64,000 bases of DNA from Odiellus spinosus (taxonomy: Eukaryota > Arthropoda > Arachnida > Opiliones > Phalangiidae). Positions within the stretch are counted from its first letter, which is position 1, and each line of letters starts with the position of its first letter. Of the stretch, positions 1 through 12,184 are shown piece after piece. Position numbers and translations under genes: made by a program. Under the pieces are notes generated by a model. The model was not told the DNA's origin, did not search any database, and saw only the letters and a list, made by a program, of their open reading frames with translations. The stretch spans positions 20,493,600 to 20,557,599 of the forward strand of contig OY987226.1 in the NCBI GenBank assembly GCA_963920705.1, given 5' to 3'.

Positions 1-2460
1 TATTTTACAGGGGGTGTATTTTCTATTAGTTATTCTACAGGGGGTGTATTTTTTATTAGTTATTTTACAGGGGGTGTATTTTTAGTTATTTTGCAGGGGG
101 TGTATTTTCTGTTAGTTATTTTGCAGGGGGTGTATTTTCTGTTAGTTATTTTGCAGGGGGTGTATTTTCTGTTAGTTATTTTGCAGGGGGTGTATTTTCT
201 GTTAGTTATTTTGCAGGGGGTGTATTTTCTGTTAGGTATTTTACTGGGGGTGTATTTTCTGTTAGTTATTTTGCTGGGGGTGTATTTTCTGTTAGTTATT
301 TTGCTGGGGGTGTATTTTCTGTTAGTTATTTTGCTGGGGGTGTATTTTCTGTTAGTTATTTTGCTGGGGGTGTATTTTCTGTTAGTTATTTTACAGGGGG
401 TGTATTTTCTGTTAGTTATTTTACAGGGGGAGTATTTTCTATTAGTTATTTTACAGGGGGTGTATTTTCTATTAGTTATTTTACAGGGGGTGTATTTTCT
501 ATTAGTTATTTTACAGGGGGTGTATTTTCTTTTAGTTATTTTACAGGGGGTGTATTTTCTGTTAGTTATTTTACAGGGGGTGTATTTTCTGTTAGTTATT
601 TTGCTGGGGGTGTATTTTCTGTTAGTTATTTTGCTGGGGGTGTATTTTCTGTTAGTTATTTTACAGGGGGTGTATTTTCTGTTAGTTATTTTACAGGGGG
701 AGTATTTTCTATTAGTTATTTTACAGGGGGTGTATTTTCTATTAGTTATTTTACAGGGGGTGTATTTTCTATTAGTTATTTTACAGCGGTGTATTTTCTA
801 TTAGTTATTTTACAGGGGGTGTATTTTCTATCAGTTATTTTACAAGGGGTGTATTTTTTATTAGTTATTTTACAGGGGGTGTATTTTTAGTTATTGAAAG
901 GGGGTGTATTTTCTATTGGTTATTTTACAGGGGGTGTATTTTCTATTGGTTATTTTACAGGGGGTGGATTTTCTGTTAGTTATTTTACAGGGGGTGGATT
1001 TTCTATTAGTTATTTTACAGGGTGTGTATTTTTATTAGTTATTTTACAGGTGTATTTTTAGTTAGTTATTTTGCAGGGGGTGTATTTTCTGTTAGTTATT
1101 TTGCAGGGGGTGTATTTTCTGTTAGTTATTTTGCAGGGGGTGTATTTTCTGTTAGTTATTTTGCAGGGGGTGTATTTTCTGTTAGTTATTTTGCTGGGGG
1201 TGTATTTTCTGTTAGTTATTTTGCTGGGGGTGTATTTTCTGTTAGTTATTTTGCTGGGGGTGTATTTTCTGTTAGTTATTTTGCTGGGGGTGTATTTTCT
1301 GTTAGTTATTTTGCAGGGGGTGTATTTTCTGTTAGTTATTTTGCAGGGGGTGTATTTTCTGTTATTTTGCAGGGGGTGTATTTTCTGTTATTTTGCAGGG
1401 GGTGTATTTTCTGTTATTTTGCAGGGGGTGTATTTTCTGTTATTTTGCAGGGGGTGTATTTTCTGTTATTTTGCAGAGGGTGTATTTTCTGTTATTTTGC
1501 AGGGGGTGTATTTTCTGTTATTTTGCAGGGAGTGTATTTTCTGTTAGTTATTTTGCAGGGGGTGTATTTTCTGTTAGTTATTTTGCAGGATGTGTATTTT
1601 CTGTTAGTTATTTTGCAGGGGGTGTATTTTCTGTTAGTTATTTTGCAGGGGGTGTATTTTCTGTTAGTTATTTTGCAGGGGGTGTATTTTCTGTTAGTTA
1701 TTTTGCAGGGGGTGTATTTTCTGTTAGTTATTTTGCAGGGGGTGTATTTTCTGTTAGTTATTTTGCAGGGGGTGTATTTCTGTTAGTTATTTAGCAGGGG
1801 GTGTATTTTCTGTTAGTTATTTTGCAGGGGGTGTATTTTCTGTTAGTTATTTTGCAGGGGGTGTATTTTCTGTTAGTTATTTTGCAGGGGGTGTATTTTC
1901 TGTTAGTTATTTTGCAGGGGGTGTATTTTCTGTTAGTTATTTTGCAGGGGGTGTATTTTCTGTTAGTTATTTTGCAGGGGGTGTATTTTCTGTTAGTTAT
2001 TTTGCAGGGGGTGTATTTTCTGTTAGTTATTTTGCAGGGGGTGTATTTTCTGTTAGTTATTTTGCAGGGGGTGTATTTTCTGTTAGTTATTTTGCAGGGG
2101 GTGTATTTTCTGTTAGTTATTTTGCAGGGGGTGTATTTTCTGTTAGTTATTTTGCAGGGGGTGTATTTTCTGTTAGTTATTTTGCAGGGGGTGTATTTTC
2201 TGTTAGTTATTTTGCAGGGGGTGTATTTTCTGTTAGTTGTTTTGCAGGGGGTGTATTTTCTGTTAGTTGTTTTGCAGGGGGTGTATTTTCTGTTAGTTGT
2301 TTTGCAGGGGGTGTATTTTCTGTTAGTTGTTTTGCAGGGGGTGTATTTTCTGTTAGTTGTTTTGCAGGGGGTGTATATTCTGTTAGTTATTTTGCTGGGG
2401 GTGTATTTTCTGTTAGTTATTTTACAGGGGGTGTATTTTCTATTAGTTATTTTACAGGGG
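1..2460 (+). repeat. Satellite segment duplicated at 5191-7650 (copy 1)
   Basis: This stretch matches 5191-7650 at an offset of about 5,190 bp, variant unit by variant unit. Shared landmarks include the sequence CAGCGGTG near 785/5975, the GAAAGGGGG unit near 895/6085, the short marker unit at 1022/6212, and the run of units ending TTAGTTGTTTTGCAG at 2221-2360/7381-7520. Copy 1 carries extra short units near 1360-1500, so the offset falls to 5,164 after that point. The match is far too detailed for random satellite similarity, which indicates a recent multi-kilobase duplication within the array. Confidence 0.85.
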
Positions 2461-3060
2461 GTGTATTTTACATTATTTGTTTTACAGGGGGTGTATTTTA
2501 CATTAATTGTTTTACAGGGGGTGTATTTTACATTATTTGTTTTACAGGGGGTGTATTTTACATTATTTGTTTTACAGGGGGTGTATTTTACATTATTTGT
2601 TTTACGGGGGTGTATTTTACATTATTTGTTTTACGGGGGTGTATTTTACATTATTTGTTTTACAGGGGGTGTATTTTACATTATTTGTTTTACAGGGGGT
2701 GTATTTTACATTATTTGTTTTACAGGGGGTGTATTTTACATTATTTGTTTTACAGGGGGTGTATTTTACATTATTTGTTTTACAGGGGGTACATTTTACA
2801 TTATTTGTTTTACAGGGGGTACATTTTACATTATTTGTTTTACAGGGGGTACATTTTACATTATTTGTTTTACAGGGGGTACATTTTACATTATTTGTTT
2901 TACAGGGGGTACATTTTACATTATTTGTTTTACAAGGGGTACATTTTACATTATTTGTTTTACAGGGGGTACATTTTACATTATTTATTTTACAGGGGGT
3001 GCATTTTACATTATTTATTTTACAGGGGGTGCATTTTACATTATTTATTTTACAGGGGGT
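2461..3060 (+). repeat. Private sub-array with TTTTACATTATT unit half
   Basis: About 20 units of 30 bp in which the second half reads TTTTACATTATTTG instead of CTATTAGT. From about 2790 the sequence after the G-run changes from TGTATT to TACATT, and from about 3000 to TGCATT, each in a run of several units. Apart from isolated ACATT units near 7720, 11105, 13750, 23430, 24760, 31740 and 34345, this form is not repeated elsewhere in the window. Confidence 0.9.
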
Positions 3061-3720
3061 GCATTTTCTATTAGTTATTTTACAGGGGGTGTATTTTCTA
3101 TTAGTTACTTTACAGGGGGTGTATTTTCTATTAGTTACTTTACAGGGGGTGTATTTTCTATTAGTTATTTTACAGGGGGTGTATTTTCTATTAGTTATTT
3201 TACAGGGGGTGTATTTTCTATTAGTTATTTTACAGGGGGTGTATTTTTTATTAGTTATTTTACAGGGGGTGTATTTTTTATTAGTTATTTTACAGGGGGT
3301 GTATTTTCTATTAGCTATTTTACAGGGGGTGTATTTATTTTACAGGGGGTGTATTTTCTATTATTTATTTTACAGGGGGTGTATTTTCTATTATTTATTT
3401 TACAGGGGGTGTATTTTTTATTAGTTATTTTACAGGGGGTGTATTTTTTATTAGTTATTTTACAGGGGGTGTATTTTCTATTAGTTATTTTACAGGGGGT
3501 GTATTTATTTTACAGGGGGTGTATTTTCTATTATTTATTTTACAGGGGGTGTATTTTCTATTATTTATTTTACAGGGGTGTATTTTCTATTATTTATTTT
3601 ACAGGGGGTGTATTTTCTATTATTTATTTTACAGGGGGTGTATTTTCTATTATTTATTTTACAGGGGTGTATTTTCTATTATTTATTTTACAGGGGGTGT
3701 ATTTTCTATTATTTATTTTA
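3061..3720 (+). repeat. Standard 30-bp units grading into TTATTTATTTTACAG units
   Basis: Ordinary CTATTAGT units give way to units whose second half is CTATTATTTATTTTACAG. Shortened units (TGTATTTATTTTACAG, about 20 bp) occur near 3330 and 3500. The same mixture returns at 16380-17220, 27770-28610, 38490-39420 and 41735-42950, so this is a recurring sub-block. Confidence 0.85.
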
Positions 3721-4640
3721 CAGGGGGGTGTATTTTACATTATTTATTTTACAGGGGGGTGTATTTTACATTATTTATTTTACAGGGGGGTGTATTTTAC
3801 ATTATTTATTTTACAGGGGGGTGTATTTTACATTATTTATTTTACAGGGGGGTGTATTTTACATTATTTATTTTACAGGGGGGTGTATTTTACATTATTT
3901 ATTTTACAGGGGGGTGTATTTTACATTATTTATTTTACAGGGGGGTGTATTTTACATTATTTATTTTACAGGGGGGTGTATTTTACATTATTTATTTTAC
4001 AGGGGGGTGTATTTTACATTATTTATTTGACAGGGGGGTGTATTTTACATTATTTATTTGACAGGGGGGTGTATTTTACATTATTTATTTGACAGGGGGG
4101 TGTATTTTACATTATTTATTTGACAGGGGGGTGTATTTTACATTATTTATTTGACAGGGGGGTGTATTTTACATTATTTATTTGACAGGGGGGTGTATTT
4201 TACATTATTTATTTGACAGGGGGGTGTATTTTACATTATTTATTTGACAGGGGGGTGTATTTTACATTATTTATTTGACAGGGGGGTGTATTTTACATTA
4301 TTTATTTGACAGGGGGGTGTATTTTACATTATTTATTTGACAGGGGGGTGTATTTTACATTATTTATTTGACAGGGGGGTGTATTTTACATTATTTATTT
4401 GACAGGGGGGTGTATTTTACATTATTTATTTGACAGGGGGGTGTATTTTATATAATTTATTTGACAGGGGGGTGTATTTTACATTATTTATTTGACAGGG
4501 GGGTGTATTTTACATTATTTATTTGACAGGGGGGTGTATTTTACATTATTTATTTGACAGGGGGGTGTATTTTACATTATTTATTTGACAGGGGGGTGTA
4601 TTTTACATTATTTGACAGGGGGGTGTATTTTACATTATTT
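3721..4640 (+). repeat. 31-bp sub-array with six-G run
   Basis: About 30 units with an extra G (GGGGGG) and therefore a 31-bp period. From about 4026 the sequence before the G-run changes from TTTTACAG to TTTGACAG and stays so for roughly 20 consecutive units, all with TTTTACATTATTTATT. The 31-bp period breaks the three-base phase, and forward open frames shift here accordingly. Nearly all units are identical, so this is a recent local amplification of a single mutant unit. Confidence 0.9.
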
Positions 4641-5040
4641 GACAGGGGGTTGTATTTTACATTATTTTACAGGGGGTGCATTTTACATTATTTTTTACAG
4701 GGGGTGCATTTTACATTATTTTTTACAGGGGGTGCATTTTACATTATTTTTTACAGGGGGTGCATTTTACATTATTTTTTTACAGGGGGGTGCATTTTAC
4801 ATTATTTTTTTACAGGGGGTGCATTTTACATTATTTTTTTACAGGGGGTGCATTTTACATTATTTTTTTACAGGGGGTGCATTTTACATTATTTTTTACG
4901 GGGGGTGCATTTCACATTATTTATTTTCCAGGGGGTGTATTTCACATTATTTATTTTCCAGGGGGTGTATTTCACATTATTTATTTTCCAGGGGGTGTAT
5001 TTCACATTATTTATTATCCAGGGGGTGAATTTTACATTAT
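4641..5040 (+). repeat. Short-period and CCAG variant units
   Basis: The period shortens to about 27-30 bp with TTTTTTTACAG spacers and TGCATTTTACATT halves (4641-4910). Then come four units with TTTTCCAG or TATCCAG and TTTCACATT (4911-5035). After 5040 the standard CTGTTAGT and CTATTAGT units resume. These variants are not seen elsewhere in the window. Confidence 0.85.
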
Positions 5041-5190
5041 TTATTTTGCTGGGGGTGTATTTTCTGTTAGTTATTTTACAGGGGGTGTATTTTCTATTAG
5101 TTATTTTACAGGGGGTGTATTTTCTATTAGTTTTTTTACAGGGGTGTATTTTCTATTAGTTATTTTACAGGGGGTTTATTTTCTATTAGT

Positions 5191-7650
5191 TATTTTACAG
5201 GGGGTGTATTTTCTATTAGTTATTCTACAGGGGGTGTATTTTTTATTAGTTATTTTACAGGGGGTGTATTTTTAGTTATTTTGCAGGGGGTGTATTTTCT
5301 GTTAGTTATTTTGCAGGGGGTGTATTTTCTGTTAGTTATTTTGCAGGGGGTGTATTTTCTGTTAGTTATTTTGCAGGGGGTGTATTTTCTGTTAGTTATT
5401 TTGCAGGGGGTGTATTTTCTGTTAGTTATTTTACTGGGGGTGTATTTTCTGTTAGTTATTTTGCTGGGGGTGTATTTTCTGTTAGTTATTTTGCTGGGGG
5501 TGTATTTTCTGTTAGTTATTTTGCTGGGGGTGTATTTTCTGTTAGTTATTTTGCTGGGGGTGTATTTTCTGTTAGTTATTTTACAGGGGGTGTATTTTCT
5601 GTTAGTTATTTTACAGGGGGAGTATTTTCTATTAGTTATTTTACAGGGGGTGTATTTTCTATTAGTTATTTTACAGGGGGTGTATTTTCTATTAGTTATT
5701 TTACAGGGGGTGTATTTTCTTTTAGTTATTTTACAGGGGGTGTATTTTCTGTTAGTTATTTTACAGGGGGTGTATTTTCTGTTAGTTATTTTGCTGGGGG
5801 TGTATTTTCTGTTAGTTATTTTGCTGGGGGTGTATTTTCTGTTAGTTATTTTACAGGGGGTGTATTTTCTGTTAGTTATTTTACAGGGGGAGTATTTTCT
5901 ATTAGTTATTTTACAGGGGGTGTATTTTCTATTAGTTATTTTACAGGGGGTGTATTTTCTATTAGTTATTTTACAGCGGTGTATTTTCTATTAGTTATTT
6001 TACAGGGGGTGTATTTTCTATCAGTTATTTTACAAGGGGTGTATTTTTTATTAGTTATTTTACAGGGGGTGTATTTTTAGTTATTGAAAGGGGGTGTATT
6101 TTCTATTGGTTATTTTACAGGGGGTGTATTTTCTATTGGTTATTTTACAGGGGGTGGATTTTCTGTTAGTTATTTTACAGGGGGTGGATTTTCTATTAGT
6201 TATTTTACAGGGTGTGTATTTTTATTAGTTATTTTACAGGTGTATTTTTAGTTAGTTATTTTGCAGGGGGTGTATTTTCTGTTAGTTATTTTGCAGGGGG
6301 TGTATTTTCTGTTAGTTATTTTGCAGGGGGTGTATTTTCTGTTAGTTATTTTGCAGGGGGTGTATTTTCTGTTAGTTATTTTGCTGGGGGTGTATTTTCT
6401 GTTAGTTATTTTGCTGGGGGTGTATTTTCTGTTAGTTATTTTGCTGGGGGTGTATTTTCTGTTAGTTATTTTGCTGGGGGTGTATTTTCTGTTAGTTATT
6501 TTGCAGGGGGTGTATTTTCTGTTAGTTATTTTGCAGGGGGTGTATTTTCTGTTATTTTGCAGGGGGTGTATTTTCTGTTATTTTGCAGGGGGTGTATTTT
6601 CTGTTATTTTGCAGGGGGTGTATTTTCTGTTATTTTGCAGAGGGTGTATTTTCTGTTATTTTGCAGGGGGTGTATTTTCTGTTATTTTGCAGGGAGTGTA
6701 TTTTCTGTTAGTTATTTTGCAGGGGGTGTATTTTCTGTTAGTTATTTTGCAGGATGTGTATTTTCTGTTAGTTATTTTGCAGGGGGTGTATTTTCTGTTA
6801 GTTATTTTGCAGGGGGTCTATTTTCTGTTAGTTATTTTGCAGGGGGTGTATTTTCTGTTAGTTATTTTGCAGGGGGTGTATTTTCTGTTAGTTATTTTGC
6901 AGGGGGTGTATTTTCTGTTAGTTATTTTGCAGGGGGTGTATTTCTGTTAGTTATTTAGCAGGGGGTGTATTTTCTGTTAGTTATTTTGCAGGGGGTGTAT
7001 TTTCTGTTAGTTATTTTGCAGGGGGTGTATTTTCTGTTAGTTATTTTGCAGGGGGTGTATTTTCTGTTAGTTATTTTGCAGGGGGTGTATTTTCTGTTAG
7101 TTATTTTGCAGGGGGTGTATTTTCTGTTAGTTATTTTGCAGGGGGTGTATTTTCTGTTAGTTATTTTGCAGGGGGTGTATTTTCTGTTAGTTATTTTGCA
7201 GGGGGTGTATTTTCTGTTAGTTATTTTGCAGGGGGTGTATTTTCTGTTAGTTATTTTGCAGGGGGTGTATTTTCTGTTAGTTATTTTGCAGGGGGTGTAT
7301 TTTCTGTTAGTTATTTTGCAGGGGGTGTATTTTCTGTTAGTTATTTTGCAGGGGGTGTATTTTCTGTTAGTTATTTTGCAGGGGGTGTATTTTCTGTTAG
7401 TTGTTTTGCAGGGGGTGTATTTTCTGTTAGTTGTTTTGCAGGGGGTGTATTTTCTGTTAGTTGTTTTGCAGGGGGTGTATTTTCTGTTAGTTGTTTTGCA
7501 GGGGGTGTATTTTCTGTTAGTTGTTTTGCAGGGGGTGTATATTCTGTTAGTTATTTTGCTGGGGGTGTATTTTCTGTTAGTTATTTTACAGGGGGTGTAT
7601 TTTCTATTAGTTATTTTACAGGGGGTGTATTTTCTATTAGTTATTTTACA
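5191..7650 (+). repeat. Satellite segment duplicated from 1-2460 (copy 2)
   Basis: Partner of the segment at 1-2460 (offset about 5,190 bp). It lacks some of the short CTGTTATTTTGCAG units that copy 1 has near 1360-1500. After 7650 it continues into a GGGGGGTG, ACATT and CTTTTAGT block that copy 1 does not have, so the duplication ends near 2460/7650. Confidence 0.85.
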
Positions 7651-8210
7651 GGGGGTGTATTTTCTATTAGTTATTTTACAGGGGGGTGTATTTTCTATTA
7701 GTTATTTTACAGGGGGGTGTATTTTACATTATTTATTTTACAGGGGGTGTATTTTTTATTAGTTATTTTACAGGGGGTGTATTTTTTATTAGTTATTTTA
7801 CAGGGGTAGTATTTTCTATTAGTTATTTTACAGGGGTTGTATTTTCTTTTAGTTATTTTACAGGGGGTGTATTTTCTTTTAGTTATTTTACAGGGGGTGT
7901 ATTTTCTTTTAGTTATTTTACAGGGGGTGTATTTTCTTTTAGTTATTTTACAGGGGGTGTATTTTCTTTTAGTTATTTTACAGGGGGTGTATTTTCTTTT
8001 AGTTATTTTACAGGGGGTGTATTTTCTTTTAGTTATTTTACAGGGGGTGTATTTTCTTTTAGTTGTTTTACAGGGGGTGTATTTTCTATTAGTGATTTTA
8101 CAGGGGGTGTATTTTCTATTAGTTATTTTACAGGGGGTGTATTTCTATTAGTTATTTTAAAGGGGATGCATTTTCTATTAGTTTTTTTACAGGGATGTAT
8201 TTTCTATTAG
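6212..8210 (+). repeat. Higher-order repeat block, copy 1 (about 1.95 kb)
   Basis: Defined by four landmarks in order: (A) a clipped unit CAGGTGTATTTTTAGTTAG at about 6238; (B) a 29-bp unit ending TTATTTAGCAG near 6955; (C) a unit TGTATATTCTGTTAG near 7545; (D) the unit GGGGATGCATTTTCTATTAG near 8162. The same order recurs from 12185, 21942, 30223 and 32801. Confidence 0.85.
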
Positions 8211-8289
8211 TTATTTTACAGGGGGTGTATTTTTTATTAGTTATTTCACAGGGGGTGTATTTTTTATTAGTTATTTTACAGGGGGTGTA

Positions 8290-9890
8290 TTTTTAGTTAT
8301 TTAAAGGGGGTGGATTTTCTATTAGTTATTTTACACGGGGTGTATTTTCTATTAGTTATTTTACAGGGGGTGTATTTTTAGTTATTTAAAGGGGGTGGAT
8401 TTTCTATTAGTTATTTTACACGGGGTGTATTCTCTATTAGTTATTTTTCAGGGGGTGTATTTTCTATTAGTTATTTTTCAGGGGGTGTATTTTCTATTAG
8501 TTATTTTACAAGGGGTGTATTTTCTATTAGTTATTTTCAGGGGTGTATTTTCTATTAGTTATTTTACAGGGGGTGTATTTTCTATTAGTTATTTTACAGG
8601 GGGTGTATTTTCTATTAGTTATTTTACAGGGGGTGTATTTTCTATTAGTTATTTTACAGGGGGTGTATTTTCTATTAGTTATTTTACAGGGGGTGTATTT
8701 TTAGTTATTTTACAGGGGGTGTATTTTCTTTTAGTTATTTTACAGGGGGTGTATTTTCTTTTAGTTATTTTACAGGGGGTGTATTTTCTTTTAGTTATTT
8801 TACAGGGGGTGTATTTTCTATTAGTTATTTTACAGGGGGTGTATTTTCTATTAGCTAATTTACAGGGGGTGTATTTTCTATTAGTTTTTTTACAGGGGTG
8901 TATTTTCTATTAGTTATTTTACAGGGCGTGTATTTTCTTTTAGTTATTTTACAGGGGGTGTATTTTTAGTTATTTAAAGGCGGTGTATTTTCTATTAGTT
9001 GTTTTACAGGGGGTGGATTTTTTATTAGTTATTTTACAGGGGGTGTATTTTTTATTAGTTATTTTACAGGGGGTGTATTTTTTATTAGTTATTTTACAGG
9101 GGGTGTATTTTTTATTAGTTATTTTACAGGGGGTGTATTTTCTGTTAGGTATTTTACAGGGGGTGTATTTTTTATTAGTTATTTTACAGGGGGTGTATTT
9201 TTAGTTATTTTACAGGGGGTGTATTTTCTTTTGGTTATTTTACAGGGGGTGTATTTTCTATTAGCTAATTTACAGGGGGTGTATTTTCTATTAGTTTTTT
9301 TACAGGGGTGAATTTTCTATTAGTTATTTTACAGGGCGTGTATTTTCTTTTAGTTATTTTACAGGGGGTGTATTTTTTATTAGTTATTTTACAGGGGGTG
9401 TATTTTTAATTATTTAAAGGGGGTGTATTTTCTATTAGTTGTTTTACAGGGGGTGTATTTTCTATTAGTTGTTTTACAGGGGGTGTATTTTCTATTAGTT
9501 ATTTTACAGGGGGTGTATTTTCTATTAGTTATTTTACAGGGGGTGTATTTTCTATTAGTTATTTTACAGGGGGTGTATTTTCTATTAGTTATTTTACAGG
9601 GGGTGTATTTTCTATTAGTTATTTTACAGGGGGTGTATTTTCTATTAGTTATTTTACAGGGGGTGTATTTTCTATTAGTTATTTTACAGGGGGTGTATTT
9701 TCTATTAGTTATTTTACAGGGGGTGTATTTTCTATTAGTTATTTTACAGGGGTTGTATTTTTTATTAGTTATTTTACAGGGGGTGTATTTTTGGTTATTT
9801 TACAGGGGGTGTATTTTCTATTAGTTATTCTACAGGGGGTGTATTTTTTATTAGTTATTTTACAGGGGGTGTATTTTTAGTTATTTTGCA
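8290..9890 (+). repeat. Satellite block with GGGCGTG and AGCTAATTTACAG landmarks
   Basis: Between higher-order blocks lies a second block type. It is marked by TTATTTAAAGGGGGTG units, a unit TTAGCTAATTTACAG, a clipped TTTTTTTACAGGGGTG unit and GGGCGTGTATTTTCTTTTAG. Here the series appears twice (near 8850-8960 and 9260-9420). Related blocks lie at 14400-16080, 25430-27720, 34980-37790 and 40480-40720. Confidence 0.8.
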
Positions 9891-11650
9891 GGGGGTGTAT
9901 TTTCTGTTAGTTATTTTGCAGGGGGTGTATTTTCTGTTAGTTATTTTGCAGGGGGTGTATTTTCTGTTAGTTATTTTGCAGGGGGTGTATTTTCTGTTAG
10001 TTATTTTGCAGGGGGTGTATTTCTGTTAGTTATTTAGCAGGGGGTGTATTTTCTGTTAGTTATTTTGCAGGGGGTGTATTTTCTGTTAGTTATTTTGCAG
10101 GGGGTGTATTTTCTGTTAGTTATTTTGCAGGGGGTGTATTTTCTGTTAGTTATTTTGCAGGGGGTGTATTTTCTGTTAGTTATTTTGCAGGGGGTGTATT
10201 TTCTGTTAGTTATTTTGCAGGGGGTGTATTTTCTGTTAGTTATTTTGCAGGGGGTGTATTTTCTGTTAGTTATTTTGCAGGGGGTGTATTTTCTGTTAGT
10301 TATTTTGCAGGGGGTGTATTTTCTGTTAGTTATTTTGCAGGGGGTGTATTTTCTGTTAGTTATTTTGCAGGGGGTGTATTTCTGTTAGTTATTTAGCAGG
10401 GGGTGTATTTTCTGTTAGTTATTTTGCAGGGGGTGTATTTTCTGTTAGTTATTTTGCAGGGGGTGTATTTTCTGTTAGTTATTTTGCAGGGGGTGTATTT
10501 TCTGTTAGTTATTTTGCAGGGGGTGTATTTTCTGTTAGTTATTTTGCAGGGGGTGTATTTTCTGTTAGTTATTTTGCAGGGGGTGTATTTTCTGTTAGTT
10601 ATTTTGCAGGGGGTGTATTTTCTGTTAGTTATTTTGCAGGGGGTGTATTTTCTGTTAGTTATTTTGCAGGGGGTGTATTTTCTGTTAGTTATTTTGCAGG
10701 GGGTGTATTTTCTGTTAGTTATTTTGCAGGGGGTGTATTTTCTGTTAGTTATTTTGCAGGGGGTGTATTTTCTGTTTGTTATTTTGCAGGGGGTGTATTT
10801 TCTGTTAGTTGTTTTGCAGGGGGTGTATTTTCTGTTAGTTGTTTTGCAGGGGGTGTATTTTCTGTTAGTTGTTTTGCAGGGGGTGTATTTTCTGTTAGTT
10901 GTTTTGCAGGGGGTGTATATTATGTTAGTTATTTTGCTGGGGGTGTATTTTCTGTTAGTTATTTTACAGGGGGTGTATTTTCTATTAGTTATTTTACAGG
11001 GGGTGTATTTTCTATTAGTTATTTTACAGGGGGTGTATTTTCTATTAGTTATTTTACAGGGGGGTGTATTTTCTATTAGTTATTTTACAGGGGGGTGTAT
11101 TTTACATTATTTATTTTACAGGGGGTGTATTTTTTATTAGTTATTTTACAGGGGGTGTATTTTTTATTAGTTATTTTACAGGGGTAGTATTTTCTATTAG
11201 TTATTTTACAGGGGTTGTATTTTCTTTTAGTTATTTTACAGGGGGTGTATTTTCTTTTAGTTATTTTACAGGGGGTGTATTTTCTTTTAGTTATTTTACA
11301 GGGGGTGTATTTTCTTTTAGTTATTTTACAGGGGGTGTATTTTCTTTTAGTTATTTTACAGGGGGTGTATTTTCTTTTAGTTATTTTACAGGGGGTGTAT
11401 TTTCTTTTAGTTATTTTACAGGGGGTGTATTTTCTTTTAGTTATTTTACAGGGGGTGTATTTTCTTTTAGTTATTTTACAGGGGGTGTATTTTCTTTTAG
11501 TTGTTTTACAGGGGGTGTATTTTCTATTAGTGATTTTACAGGGGGTGTATTTTCTATTAGTTATTTTACAGGGGGTGTATTTCTATTAGTTATTTTAAAG
11601 GGGATGCATTTTCTATTAGTTTTTTTACAGGGATGTATTTTCTATTAGTT
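9891..11650 (+). repeat. Truncated higher-order block (landmarks B-C-D only)
   Basis: This block starts directly with GCAG units and lacks landmark A. It has landmark B twice (near 10030 and 10390, 360 bp apart), C near 10917 (with a private TATGTTAG change) and D near 11605. The doubled B shows a local 360-bp duplication. The CTTTTAGT run is longer here (about 10 units) than in sister blocks (about 6-8). Confidence 0.8.
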
Positions 11651-12184
11651 ATTTTACAGGGGGTGTATTTTTTATTAGTTATTTCACAGGGGGTGTATTT
11701 TTTATTAGTTATTTTACAGGGGGTGTATTTTTAGTTATTTAAAGGGGGTGGATTTTCTATTAGTTATTTTACACGGGGTGTATTTTCTATTAGTTATTTT
11801 ACAGGGGGTGTATTTTTAGTTATTTAAAGGGGGTGGATTTTCTGTTAGTTATTTTACAGGGGGAGTATTTTCTATTAGTTATTTTACAGGGGGTGTATTT
11901 TCTATTAGTTATTTTACAGGGGGTGTATTTTCTATTAGTTATTTTACAGCGGTGTATTTTCTATTAGTTATTTTACAGGGGGTGTATTTTCTATCAGTTA
12001 TTTTACAAGGGGTGTATTTTTTATTAGTTATTTTACAGGGGGTGTATTTTTAGTTATTGAAAGGGGGTGTATTTTCTATTGGTTATTTTACAGGGGGTGT
12101 ATTTTCTATTGGTTATTTTACAGGGGGTGGATTTTCTGTTAGTTATTTTACAGGGGGTGGATTTTCTATTAGTTATTTTACAGG

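Noticed and set aside
91-5159. Long forward open frames encoding GVYFLLVILQ-type repeats, up to 763 codons
   Set aside because: They follow from a stop-free unit with a period divisible by three. Several frames are open at once, most starts are not ATG, and frames stop or shift exactly where the period changes to 31 bp or a clipped unit occurs.
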